Shown here: positions 27,303 through 39,450 of the stretch, one piece after another | How the letters are laid out: every line of letters starts with the position of its first letter | Position numbering within the stretch: the stretch's first letter is position 1 | From: Actinomucor elegans | Taxonomy: Eukaryota; Mucoromycota; Mucoromycetes; Mucorales; Mucoraceae | Assembly (NCBI GenBank): GCA_026027325.1 | Contig: JAMSLZ010000001.1 | Span: 1,426,001-1,490,000 of the forward strand | Direction of reading: 5' to 3' | DNA length: 64,000 nucleotides | The notes under the pieces: model-generated | Database searches by the model: none | Told to the model about the DNA's origin: nothing | Seen by the model: the letters and a program-made list of their open reading frames with translations, nothing else | Translations under genes and position numbers: made by a program

Positions 27303-28035
27303 AATTGTTGGCTACAATAATTACAAAAACTTGTAGCTGGCTTAACCCTCTTTCGAATGACGTTATGTTTATAATAAAACAAAAAAAAAAACAATTTTAC
27401 CTTAGAGACTAAAAGCCAATATAACATCAGCGTTATGTAGTGCCTTCCTACGTCAGTATAGAACTGTAAACATGCATTCATTTCTATACATACATCTAAT
27501 TCCAAAGCTCGATCACTTTTTGTTATGGCACTAGATACCTTTTTCTAAATTCGAGGTACCATGGCTGGACATTTTCAATTATTGGTAGCAATGAAAAAAT
27601 TAGTCCAGGGCTCAGATTTTATGCTTCAAGGATTGCTTCATGATCATAAAAGACAGTGGTCTCGTATTTTATCTTTATGCGGTTAATAAGAATGATAGAA
27701 TAAAAATGTTTCATTGCATTTGTATATAAAATTTTACTACAGACATTTAACTATTAATTCTGTGCTGATCTTTGATATCTAGCTACGCAGATCTACTAAA
27801 ACAAAACTTGATTAATTAAAAGGAACATACGATGATCTATATATATTTTCGGAAAACATAGCGTTGCATCCATTAACTGTTGCTTCATAGGCAGTAGAAT
27901 ACTCGTCAAGCCGTAACCAAAAATCTGCATAGATACTGATATACAAGAGACGCAGTCACACCGACCTCAGTATCCCGACATTAGACTCTTTCAAGTGCGC
28001 TTGCTATCAAAATCACTAGATCTTTTATATAAGCA

Positions 28036-28527
28036 ATGGCAAATCCTTTCAATGAACAAATGATTGAAACACCAGTAGGCTCTGGGCCCAATAATCGCCA
28101 AAGCACATTACTCAATAAGAGCAATAGACGATCTACACTACTTGTTCGACCACAAAATCAATCCGAGACTCCTACTGGGAACCCAACTAACTCTACACAA
28201 ACAAACGATCAATTGAAAAGAGAATACGAAATGCTCAAAAAAATGAACAGAGGATTAGAAACAGTTCTCGAGAATTTTGAAAACGCGAGTGAGAAAATAC
28301 AGCAGTTCACAGAGACAGTGAATGAAACGGACAAGTTACTTGATATATGGTTAGCCGTGCTTAAAAGAGCAGAGGAAACTAAATCAGTATTAGAAGATAA
28401 ACATTGGCACGCAGCAGTAAGTGTCGAGAAACTATAGCCCATTATATCGTAAAACTTATATGCTTTCGTGTATTAGGAAAAGAGAACTGCACCATCAAAC
28501 ATAGAGAGAGGTACAGCAACTGCATGA
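28036..28527 (+). CDS. DASH complex subunit DUO1
   Basis: Two exons (28036-28416 and 28477-28527) give 143 residues. The family core is readable: LKREYEMLKKMNRGLETVLE, then a heptad-like stretch, then TDKLLDIWLAVLKRAEETKS ending LEDKHWHAA, which matches the Duo1 pattern of LL-x-W, a Gln/Glu-rich helix and a closing W-x-G/A. Duo1 is a coiled-coil subunit of the DASH/Dam1 ring that couples kinetochores to dynamic microtubules. The N-terminus is a disordered Asn/Ser/Arg segment. The DASH complex is fungal-specific among well-studied eukaryotes, which supports the taxonomic reading. Confidence 0.85.
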
Positions 28528-28635
28528 TCTAACATCTATTTCTATCCTAACTCTTCTTGATTAGATACTCTTCATGATAATAGCAAAAAAAGACGAGAAA
28601 GAGACGTATAGCAAATTCAATGAATTATTCGTTTT

Positions 28636-28657
28636 TATATATATATATATATATATA
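28636..28657. repeat. TA microsatellite
   Basis: Alternating TA tract between the converging 3' ends of DUO1 and the histidine kinase gene. Confidence 0.75.
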
Positions 28658-28746
28658 GTCTAATAGTCTATCTAATATACCAAACTCTTTACTGATTCAA
28701 TGCATAAAGAGTTATTTTGACATTGTATTATACATTACCCCTAGCG

Positions 28747-31700
28747 TCATAGTGTAGTTGGACCTAGGCAATACTTTCTCAGTATAGTAGTGAGATCTTT
28801 CTGCATCAAAGGCTTTGTAACATAATCATTCATGCCAGCATCGATGCAGTTTATTTGAGCAGTTAATTGAATATCAGCTAGTAAAAAACTATCAGTAAAA
28901 CTTTATCAGTTTATCCATCATCCAAGATCTTACCAGTTAATGCAATGATAGGCAAAGCCGGACTGTGCTTCATTTCTTTTTCGCGCTGACGAATCATTCT
29001 TGTAGCTTCTAGGCCATCACATTTGGGCATATGATGATCTATCCAGGCCAGCATAAAGTAACCAGGTCCTCTTGCTTCCCAAGTATTAAAGCATTCGAAA
29101 CCATTATTGCATTTCTCAACAATGAATCCCAGTCTTTCCAGCTGCTTGACAATTAACCTTTGTGCAATGATATTATCTTCGGCCACTAAGATTCTCTGAC
29201 CTTTGAACAGCGCTAGTTCTTCAGGTGAAAAAGTCTCATGATTCTTTCTAGAATAAGGTGGAGTGACCAGAATCGTCTTATCTGATGGGGATGGTTTTAC
29301 GCTTTCCTCGGATGGGCCCAATTGTAGTAGTACTTTTTCTGTAGTGTCGCTGTCGGTAGGTGAATGAGCTGTCTGATCTATTAGCTTGATAGTCGAAGAA
29401 GGCTTTGACATAACATTCACAAGAGCGTTAAGTAGCTTAATGGTCCTCATGGGCTTTGATAAACGAGTGACTAAGTGATGGAACACGTGATGGTGCTGAA
29501 GATGATCGTTGGGCTCGATCAAGTGTCCTTCTGCATCACCATGCGCTGTTACTGTGCTATGAGAGAAATGGCGACGGATATTATCCACAATAGGTGCAAG
29601 TAGCAGAAGAATACGGGTTTGACCAAGCGATGGTGTATTTTCAATGCTGTGAATGATAGTCATAAGTACATCTGGTGGTGGAGAATCCATCACTATGCAA
29701 TCATAAGGTGTACCAGCAATCGCACTAGTTAAAAGTAACCCGAGACCTTCTTCTACCGTGGCTCTGTGCTCTAGATGCTGTATCCAAGGAATAAATGATT
29801 GAATCATAAGCTTGATCCTTTCAAAACCAATCACCAAAATACGAGGTTGCCCGAGTTGAACACGAAGTTCATCGATAGTACTACATCTAGAGTCATATCC
29901 TGATTCTGGTTCTGCTACTGTATTCCCGTTCTTTACCCGAATTGTAAATATGAAGGTGGAGCCTTCATTCACAACGGATTCGACGTGGATATCACCATGC
30001 ATTAGCTTTACGAGCTGCAAACAGATAGATAAGCCAAGCCCTGTTCCTCCAAAATTTCTGCAAGCGAAAAGGCAAAAAGACCGATTAAAAAGATATACAA
30101 CAGTCAGTTAGTAAGCCATCTTACCTTGTGGTGGACCCATCTACTTGGCTGAAAGGTAAGAACAACCCTTTGATTTCATCATCTGACATACCAATGCCAG
30201 TATCTTGCACTGATATCTTGAGTGTAATCGAGTCTGGCTCAATCAAATCTTGGTTGGGATCCTCTTTTACGACTCCACATCGAATAATCACCTCACCGTG
30301 ATGAGTGAACTTGATAGCATTGCCAATCAGGTTCATCAAAATTTGCCCTATACGATTTCCGTCTCCATAAACAATGGAAGGCACATCCTTATCAATAAAG
30401 TACGATAGTTCAACATTCTTATTGGTCGCCAAGGTAATAAGCAATTCCATACGATCTGCAATCAAATCCTCTATATAAAACAGCCCATGAAGTAACTTTA
30501 CTTTATGGGCCTCCAGTTTTGAAAAGTCAAGCAGATCATCAATGATATGCAAAAGCATTTCACAGCTTTGTTTGGCAATAGAAACAAACTCGCGCTGTTC
30601 TACATCCAAACGTGTTTCACTCAAGAGTGAGATCATGCCATAGAATCCAGAGAATGGTGTACGAAGTTCGTGAGACATATTGGCCAGGAAGTTAGACTTC
30701 ATCTTGGTTGCACGTAGCGCCTGTTCTCGGCTAGCGCGAGCTTCTTCTAGTGCTTTCAATTGGCTTTCAATCATTAGAGCATTGGCTTTGGTGGCCTTTT
30801 GAACAGATTTGAACAACAAAGCATTTGTGATCGAGATACCTATTTGATCGCACAAGAGTGCAAGAACATTGGCATGCTTATGAGTAAAAGCATTGAGATT
30901 TGCTTGAAGATACAGTACACCGACAAGAGTGCTTTTGTGCATGATGGGCATACAAATGACAGCGCCTTTTTTCATACCAGCATCGCCTGTAGAGAAACGA
31001 GGATCACCTTCGACATTGGAAATGAATAGATAAGAATGAGTATGAATGACATAGTGAACAATAGAGGTCGAGATCTTATCATCGTCGTCTTGTAGAGCAA
31101 GAGGCGGCTCAAATGTCAAGCAGGTATCAGTTGAGCGGTCAGAGTAAGCAGCAATGCCGAAAACGCCTTCTTTAATGATAATTGCTCCAGACTCTGCACC
31201 TGAATTGGCCATGATGATACCCATCATTTTCTTTAGCAATTCATCAAAAGAGTTCATCTCATTTGATATCACTATATAAATGTAACCATAAGTATTTTTT
31301 TTAACTATGCCTGGTCATTTATAGCATAATTACCTTGAGAGCTTTTAATGATCGAGGTTAAATCAACCATATCCAAAGAGAACAGGGTGTCTTCGCGCTT
31401 TACAACGTTGCCGTCATCAGAACTGTTGCTAGCTACAATCTCATTACTACTTCCATTTGGATTAGCGCTACCTTGTTGAGACTCTTCTACACCATACAAC
31501 TCTTTCAAAGATGGATCAGGTATCGTTTCATCATGGCTATTCTCATCCCAGATACTAAAGCTCTTGTCTACGACTGTCGTAGTAAGACCGACAATGACAT
31601 CCTCAGTTTGAACAGCAGCATCTTCAGGGCTTGCAATCGTTTGACTAGCTAATTCTTTACTGTACTTCTTTTTGAGATACTGGACTTTTCCAAAAGCGCC

Positions 31701-34700
31701 CCATCTGGAATAAAACTCGATAGATCTGTGTAATGTTGGAACAGCGAGCATCATTAATCCACAACGTATGTAATGTGCTGAGGCAAGTTCGAATATAAAG
31801 CCTAAAAAGGCGTACCAATTGCCTTTGAGAGCGAGTTCTATCACTTCGTTATACAAGTGAAGTGTTTTGCTCATATTGTTAGGATCTAGAGTGGAGATTT
31901 GAGCTTGCTGCATAATCAAAAGAGTAAATTTAGATATAAAACGCATTCATTATTTTCTATAAACTTACCACAGTCCTATGATACATTCGATAGTTCACTT
32001 CAGAGTGAGATGCAAGTTCATCAAGCCTTCTTTCGCTATTGTATAAACGATTCTCGTATTTCTCACGTGTTGCCGGATCAAGATCAGGATTGCGCAAGCT
32101 TTCTACTAGAGCAATGCAATGATAGTACATTGCAATACCAACGTGGCGATGGCTATCGTTTAATTATTATTAGTATACATACAGAGGCAATGACTAGCTA
32201 AAAAAAAATCAACATACACTGCTTCATTTACCGAGTTGTCAAAGATTTTAAAACCCAAGTCTGAAGCTGCCTGACTAAAGCCGAAATGGAACAGAAGAAT
32301 CAGTTTGAAGCTGTAATGCCTACGAACAAAAATCAATGACGGAAACGATTTACATACTAGATATTATCCTCTTTTTACCAATTTAAAGGATTTCCAGAGT
32401 TGACGCTTTGACTTTTCAAGTCTTCAACAAAAGAGGACTCATCAAAGTTACTATCTGGATCGTTCATCATTTTGTCAGGGTCCATTGTATCCGTCTTTCC
32501 TTGGAATACTAATACGGATCGCCATAGCGAGATGTTCATAATCAATACATCTTTTGAAGTACCTTTGTTGCATTCTTCCATAGAGTGTTTCAAGTGCCAA
32601 TACAATTCAGATAGATTACAGTTTGTCCAATAGAGTGTAGTAGCGATGTGAAATAAGGCCATGGACGAGAAAAGCTGGAATATAGTAAACTGTTAGAATT
32701 AAATCCATTTTGTATTAAATCAACTTACAGTATCACCACCTGCAACGGCATACTTGTAAGCTCTTTGGTATTGGTAAATGTATTCTCGGACGTGCACACC
32801 AGTCCATTGTGCCAACATGGAGTGATGAACGATGATAGCTCTAGCAATCTCAGAATTACCAGCATATTTTTCGCTGAGAGCCATACCAAATTTACCTAGC
32901 TGGGCAGCAAAAGTGAATTCAGAAACCCGCGTCGCAGTACAGCCTACCCAGATAAACCCGCCTCCACTCGCAGGTGTGTAACCATACCTCAAGGACAGTT
33001 CACACAGCTTTAAAGCAAAGAAATCCACCAATGTAGGATTGACCCAATAAGCGCCCGTACAAGCTTCGTTCAGCAAAGTCATGATGGCCATCTGTTTTGT
33101 ATTCTGACATGGACCAGATTTCATCAAGATTTCAAATCCAGGTTTAGTGATGCTGGATTTGACAGCACGATAGTAGCTCATGACTTGTTCTTCAGTAATC
33201 GTGGTATCGACAATAATACCCAATTCTTCGAGGCCTTGCAAGATATTGGAAATACCTTTGCGGTATTGTGATTGCTGGAAACAAATACGCGCTTGAATTC
33301 GCCATGCCTGTGCTCTTTCATAAGGACGGTCGTTTGTATGATCCATGACCTGCTTCATCATACTGTCTCTTTCTTCGTCCTCTACAATAAACGTAGTAGA
33401 TGCAGCAAACTTTGTATCACTGGAAGTGATCGAAGCAATATCAATAGTGGCATGGCCTTCATTTTCTTGTCTTTCATCATCGCTGGTAATGCAGCCGCCT
33501 TGGTTGATGTCTTTGTTATTGAGCAACTTGAGTTCTAGAAGCTTCATATACACGTTCAATGTCTCTTCAAACGAAGTATCAGGACCATCTGTCCAGCGCT
33601 TTTCAATGTCTTCGTCTAGTAACGAAAAGGCGCATTTATAATACGTGGCAGAAATCTGCATAGCGCCAGAAAGAGTTGCTTCATTACCGGCGCGAGTCAA
33701 AATATCACGATAGCATCGTTTCTTGTCGATTAATCGAATTAGACTGGCGCTTTTCAAAACATGATCTGCGGTCAAGAACACATCATCGTCTTCCTCTACT
33801 TCCTCTTCCATCATGAGCATTTGTCCAATCTTTAAATGCATATTCTCGCGTTGGGAAGGATCACTGATCAGCATGGAAGCTGCTTGGTAATAGCGATCAT
33901 GGATAAAGTGAAACTCATTCCCAGCTTTGTATTGGATGATACCTTCATTCAGAGCGATCTGCAGGCCCAACATGGCCTGGTTGGATCGCTTTTCTTCTTC
34001 TTCAAATGTGAGTACATAGGCTGAAGAAGATGGATCAGAGCTGGTTTTATAGCCGTTTTTCACACCAGCTTCATCTGATGTTCCAGTCAATTTGTTACTA
34101 GAATTGCTTGTTGTGCTGCTGTTATCGTCCGAGGTATCGCCTCCTTGAGGACTTGCCATCATCAGCCATTTGATTCTTCGAAAGTTGAACACATGTCCGA
34201 TTAAACTAGCCCACATCAAAAAATACTGAGCGCTGAAATGCAATGAACGTAGATGAGAGACCAAGTTGCGAACGTCAAACACAGGCTGATGAAGATGATG
34301 GTGATGATGAGATTTACTACTTTGTTCTGCTCCTGCTCCACCTAGAATCAATAATTCATTATTGACTGATAGACTCGTAGGCTTTTTGGCAATACTGGAT
34401 TGTGCTTTTGTGTCAAAGAGCTTCTTGATATTATCAAGTCTAAACTTCCAATGCTTCTCATTCCAATCAAACCAGATATCATCTTTGCGTTTCATTGTCT
34501 TCAAGAACTGTTTGGCGTAAAAAGGGTTACCGCGAGTCCAACTATAGATGATTTCAACCAGAGGCGTGATCGTTTCGAGACGTTGCTGCTTTTCCTTGTC
34601 CTGTTCATGATACTGGGTCAAAACAGAAGATCGATGGGTATTGTAGAGCGTATCGAGCACGAGTTCTTTTAAGACATGAATACCAAGAGGATGTAGTTGG

Positions 34701-37361
34701 ATCGTAGTAACTGGATTGTCGCATTTGTCCAAGATGTCAACAACTTGCTGCGGTGTTTCATCCCCATCACGGAAAGTTAATATGACCAACATGGTCGTTC
34801 TGGAATAGATAAGAGCACTAATCAAATGGATGGAAGCTTCATCTATAAAGAGCAGAGTATAAATAAGTTCTTTGTTCATCTAAAGAAGCAAAGATATCCA
34901 CTGACCTGCTTCTTGCAGATCATCTAGGCACTAATTTAAAAAGGATTAATATCTAATATATTCAAATAGAAATATCGCGCCTTTACCAAAGTCAACAGCT
35001 TCTTCTTGGCAATAGTTCGAATGATATTCAAAAATACCTATATAGTATGGCATGTTAGTAGATAGGTCGACTTACATAATCAAACACCGTTTTACTTACA
35101 GCATGGAAGCGAGTTTCAGTATTGAGTATACTCAAAAGCGCATCATCATCAGGAGGATTGACACGCTCTCGATAATCATACAAGATAGGTTTTAATTCAG
35201 GTACCATGCCCACCATCAGCCGTACATTGCTGAACTGAGGACCCAAGTTATGCTTTAAATCTTTGTAAAAATCACGAATAACGTGTTCTGATTCTGTCAG
35301 AAGCTGTCTCAAGATTGAAGACAAGCACTTGAGTAAGCCATTATAAGGCCTCTTTTGGTTTTTGTCAAACTTGGCTGATGCGGTGTATCCGCAGTGACGA
35401 GCCTGTACATTTAATGTAGAAATAAGTGTTGATTTACCAATACCACCTGGCCCTTTGATGACTATGACCTCGCACGCTGTATGGTCAAGTGACATTGATG
35501 AGTTGATCCGCAGTAAGTTATCAGCTTCTTTCAATGGTGTGTTCTCATTTATTGAAGAAGGCTCCTCAGTAAGTGTAGGCAATAAATGTATTTCTGAATC
35601 TGTTTTAGATGTGATTCTTGTCATGGATGTGCCTATAGAGGTAGTGGAACTGCTAGAAGAAGCCATTTCTTGCTGTTGCTGATACTGTGCTTTTCTCTTT
35701 TCTTGTTGGTGCACATTATAGGTACGTTCAATCAGTGATCTGATCTGCTCAGACTCTTTGTTTCGACCATACATGCTATCGGATACTTTAAATACAGGAT
35801 TGACATCCCTTAATCCTAATGGAAAGTAAACCAGTGCCTATGCCGAATATAATGGTTAGTCTCAGCTCATGATCCAATCACTTTCAATGGCAGTACTTCT
35901 TCCGGACTAGGCCCTGCAAGTCTTCTTTGGCATTCTAATAAATCCTCTCTTACACCGTAAGCACTATCATAACGTTCATCTACTGTCTACAGTGAATGAA
36001 TTAGATATTAGATACAGGGATCTGCTCCTTTTTTTTTTTTTTTTTTTTACCTTTCTTGTTAATTTGTCAATGATCAAACTAATGACTGGAGGGATATCTT
36101 TTCGAATGGTATGAACCAAAGGTACATTCTTTGAAAGAATAGCATGTATCACATCCATAGCAGTTCCTTCAAATGGAGGCCGATCAGCCAGAAAAGTAAA
36201 GAACATGATACCCAACGAATAAAGGTCAGCTCTATGATCCAATGCGTTTGAAGTTCGACCCGTCTGTTCCGGGCTTACGTAAGCCAACGATGTTTGAAAC
36301 TCTTTTGGAGAATAGAATCGGCTCGAGTTTGAAGAACTGCTGTTTGATATTAAAGTGGCTTGATCAAAGGAAAGTCGCTGTTTCTGCTTCTGCTGCTGTT
36401 GTTGCTGCTGCTGCTGCTGTTGCTGAGGTAGAGATGGTGGAGGTGGAGGTGGAGGTGGGATTAGGGCGGCGACACTATTGCTACTTCCGCAGGTATTATC
36501 GTTGGACATGAACGATCTCCATCGAGAGCTTGTTAACAAAAGTTCTTCGTATGAATTTAGTCCACCACCAAAGTTCCAAATCTTGGCACCAAGATACGGG
36601 GTTTCACGATTGTGTACATATTGAAAAGCGGAAGGACGCAGCTCACCGTGAATGACACCGTTTTCGTGCAGAAATTGAAGGGCAGAACAGCACGCTATCG
36701 CAAAATTTAAAAAGCCCTCGAGGGTTACATCAGTACATTTCGCAAGAGGTTCGAGATCTTTATTCCAAATGTCTTGCTTAGGTGTTAGTGAGCTGAGCGA
36801 GTAAAGCGTGAAGTAATCTACTTTGTGATCTTTCTCCAAATAAACATAATCGCTCGGTTGGACATCTGTATAAAGTAAAGCTGCTAACCCGTCTTGTACC
36901 AGTGAAACGTATTCTATCGCGTTTGGTACATGCTTGCTTCCTCCTGGTAATGAATACAGTCTTTTTGTAACATAATATTCTCTTTCAAGTCGAACTGAAT
37001 GGGGTGATATTTTGGCTATCACAACTTTATCATCTTTGATTCTTTAATCACAAAAAAAAAAGGTTATATATATATAAATATATAAATGCATACAGATACT
37101 ATTGGTAAAGTACCTTTTTCCAATACTGATTGCAATTAAACCCCCTGCTCCAGCAAGCTCTACTGCTTTTCCAAAAGTGTAATTGGGAATCCTCACCTCA
37201 AAAGCATCATAATTGATATTGAAGTTTCCAGGTGGAGGTGCCCTGGGTAACGGTCGATCTAAATTCGATTTTGGATTGTTTTTATGGTTGTTTAATCTTT
37301 TAGGCCTTTGGCCATTACTATTATTATTCGAATATTGGTTTAACAAATGAAGCGAAGACAT
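28747..37361 (-). CDS. hybrid histidine kinase, CHK1/Mak (group X) type
   Basis: Fourteen exons (37361-37114, 37041-36051, 35986-35897, 35837-35100, 35037-34987, 34930-34906, 34842-32729, 32674-32379, 32319-32218, 32152-31969, 31907-31334, 31271-30125, 30057-28934, 28877-28747) join to 2,604 residues. Domains in order: an N-terminal protein-kinase-like domain (about 50-420); an AAA-type ATPase with P-loop GPGGIGKST (572-580) and Walker B LCLDDLQEAD (about 705-715); a long TPR-like helical region; GAF (about 1820-1960); HisKA with the phospho-accepting His in ANMSHELRTPF (H2005); HATPase (NLIGNAIKFT, DTGIGM, GGTGLGLSI); a degenerate receiver (about 2258-2392); and a canonical receiver (AEDN, phospho-acceptor D2527, ALTAD, TKPL). 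This matches C. albicans CHK1 and S. pombe Mak2/Mak3, which sense peroxide or cell-wall stress and feed a phosphorelay. The kinase-like domain reads HGE for HRD and NFG for DFG. The donor of exon 3 is uncertain (35897 or 35882). Confidence 0.92.
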
Positions 37362-37400
37362 GATTTATTCTTTGAATAAATCAACGATAGGTAGATAGAA

Positions 37401-37405
37401 GAGAA

Positions 37406-37438
<33 letters not shown>

Positions 37439-37440
37439 AA
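37401..37440. repeat. GA-rich microsatellite
   Basis: A (GA)n tract with a few A insertions, 40 bases upstream of the histidine kinase start codon (on its template side), so it may lie in the promoter or 5' leader. Confidence 0.7.
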
Positions 37441-37540
37441 AGAAAAGACCCAAAAGAAGTAACGTTGTACAGCTCTAGCCCTATTTTGGACATTGTACTC
37501 GGCTGCTTTTGATAGGATAAAGATCATTCATATATCGATG

Positions 37541-38442
37541 CTATGCAGCCATCATCATAGGCATATGGGACATTTGATTCAACATCATTTGTTTTAATTC
37601 AATGCGTAGCTTCATGCTATAAGAGAGCATACTGATCGCCCAGTATAACTAAATGATATATATCATTAATATATATAAACCGACTCAGCATCAAAATCTT
37701 CACTTACGTATAATATGATCATTACAATAGTCGACAGTACTGCAAACTTGAGTTCGTTCTCCCAAGTTCTATTGCAGTTATAAAAATCTCTCATTTCCGT
37801 GTTGAAGCTTGGTATACCATTGACTTCAGTGATTGGGATTTGCTGCTCTTTAAAGATCGAATCGAGATTACCGGAAGTTGAATCAATACACCACTGAATG
37901 TAGTTATCTTTACGCACTATGAACAAGATGGTATTCACGAATACATCAATCAAAAGCACCGCGACTACAAGAATAACTATGCGAGAAGCAGACCTTATTC
38001 CATAAGTAGACCCCTATAGTAAAATATGTTTGAGTATTGGTCACTTCTTACATGAATGAGGAAAACTCACAAGATATATAGGTATTAGCGTTCCAAAGCA
38101 CACACCAAAGAATATGAGGTTAATAGTGCCGAACAAATACATAACTGTGTTATCTATATAGGAGTAAAATGCTAGAAATGCCTTTTAGTTTTTTTATTAG
38201 ATGCCGTATCATTCAATATCTTACGACTTTTCGCTTGAAATGATAGAATAGCAAAATACAAGGATAATCCCTATTTAAGAAAGATGAGAATATGGCCTTT
38301 GGTGAATACAGCTTGATCTTACCATCCATATAATGCATGACAATGCTGCTCCCATTCTCAAATGTATACAGCCGCAGCATTTGTGGATATATGGGTTTTG
38401 TGAATGCACGATTTGATTTTTGATAATAATTGTTCGCACCAT
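37541..38442 (-). CDS. four-transmembrane protein of unknown function
   Basis: Five exons (38442-38323, 38270-38225, 38171-38071, 38013-37708, 37648-37541) close to 226 residues. After a short basic N-terminus comes HKCCGCIHLRMGAALS, a Cys-rich turn leading into the first hydrophobic helix. Further hydrophobic segments are at MYLFGTINLIFFGVCFG, RIVILVVAVLLIDVFVNTIL and KFAVLSTIVMIILYLYWAIS. A roughly 65-residue loop between the last two holds two Cys and an NRT glycosylation site, so it is probably lumenal. The C-terminal tail is Met-rich. The overall layout recalls tetraspan or MARVEL-like proteins but no family is firmly recognised. Every one of the four introns is GT-AG, and each keeps the frame open, which supports a real gene. 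Confidence 0.75.
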
Positions 38443-38899
38443 GTTTTAATTTAATGTCTATTCACTACAAGATAAAAGATATATGAATATTGAAGAAGGG
38501 TGATCAAGTAATAAAGGCTGGCAATTGCTATATATCTGTTTCCGTAACCATCAAAAACATTGCTTAAATTGGGCTGCTTCGATACAATCGCACAGCATTA
38601 ATACTATTGGTCGATCTCTGTACTCATCATTTCTTTGTACTCTGGTAGACGATCGTATGAGTATTCTTGCTATCAAGCTTGATCGGCATAACCGCATATC
38701 GATTGTCATTAAACAGCCAAAAACATAACTCTTTTTGATCCAATACTCGTGCCATTTTTTTTTTTTTTTTTTTTTTTTACAAATCCTGTAAGTTTTCGCA
38801 CCACCCACAATCTACGTTTTCATCTCTTTAGAAACTCTTGTGCTGATTTCTCCACAGCTTGACTCGCAACTACTAGTGCAATAGTAGTCTGACTTTTAA

Positions 38900-39019
38900 C
38901 TATGTCTGTCTGAAGTGAGTATGGCTTGATATACACGCAATTTCAGTGTTGGTCAGAGGTTGAAATAGAGGTGAAGCTGCGACACTATCGAAAAAAATCC
39001 CCAGCTTCAAGAGTTGCAT
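38900..39019 (-). pseudogene. possible 3' exon of a broken gene
   Basis: A 39-residue open frame opens directly after a good acceptor (TTAG) at 39020-39023. It reads MQLLKLGIFFDSVAASPLFQ followed by PLTNTEIACISS and ends at TAG. Upstream on the same strand, a short frame NEKKRFDPE (about 39170-39200) is bounded by an acceptor (TTTGTAAG) and a donor (GTAAAT), so two exons could join. No start codon or full-length model was found. No family recognised. Confidence 0.25.
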
Positions 39020-39255
39020 CTAATTCAAAAAGAAAATAGGATAAATATTTGCTTCCTTGTCAATATATAAACCAAAGATTGTTCTTTTTAATGATATAGG
39101 CATTATAACTACGAGCCTAATGAAAGAAGCAGTAGACAATCTTGGCAATATATATATATATATATTTACTTCTGGATCAAAACGCTTCTTTTCATTATCT
39201 TACAAAAAATAGCCTATTAGAAAGAGGACTTAATTCTCTACCTGCCTCATTAATA

Positions 39256-39420
39256 CTATGAATCGATAGATTTAAGATATTGGTTGATATTATTGCAAGT
39301 ACAGTAACCTTTCAATCCGCCACAATTTACCTCGCTGAAAATTGGCGCGGGTACACCGATTGCGCTCGGAGATCTAGTCTGGCGTGTATTGATATATTCA
39401 CGTTTCACCCTTTTATAATC
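39256..39420 (-). pseudogene. possible coding remnant next to the Nudix promoter
   Basis: An open minus-strand frame contains KRVKREYINTRQTRSPSAIG, then VPAPIFSE, then VNCGGLKGYCTCNNINQYLK and ends SIDS plus TAG at 39256. Its base composition is richer in G and C than the flanks and it has a compact Cys cluster. There is no in-frame ATG before it runs into the Nudix start at 39451. It may be the truncated end of a gene, or chance. Confidence 0.25.
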
Positions 39421-39450
39421 ATATATAGAATAATATAAATATTAGCAAAA

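Larger units (their letters stand above)
25891..28035. other. intergenic region, repeats only
   Basis: About 2.1 kb, the longest gap in the window. It holds repeat copy C (27171-27221) and a 38-base A run (27263-27300). A 41-codon frame at 27561-27686 starts MAGHFQLLVAMKK and has no recognisable relative. No convincing exon was found on either strand. Confidence 0.5.
38443..39450. other. gap with possible minus-strand exon remnants
   Basis: This stretch separates the four-TM gene from the divergent Nudix gene. It has a T run (about 38757-38778) and a TA tract (39148-39165). Two minus-strand frames look more coding-like than background and are listed separately (39256-39420 and 38900-39019). 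Confidence 0.45.

Noticed and set aside
27233..27505. A 90-codon minus-strand frame containing a run of Phe
   Set aside because: Created by translation of the 38-base poly-A tract.
27561..27686. A 41-codon plus-strand frame starting MAGHFQLLVAMKK
   Set aside because: No relative recognised, no upstream exon that fits, and length is within chance for this gap.
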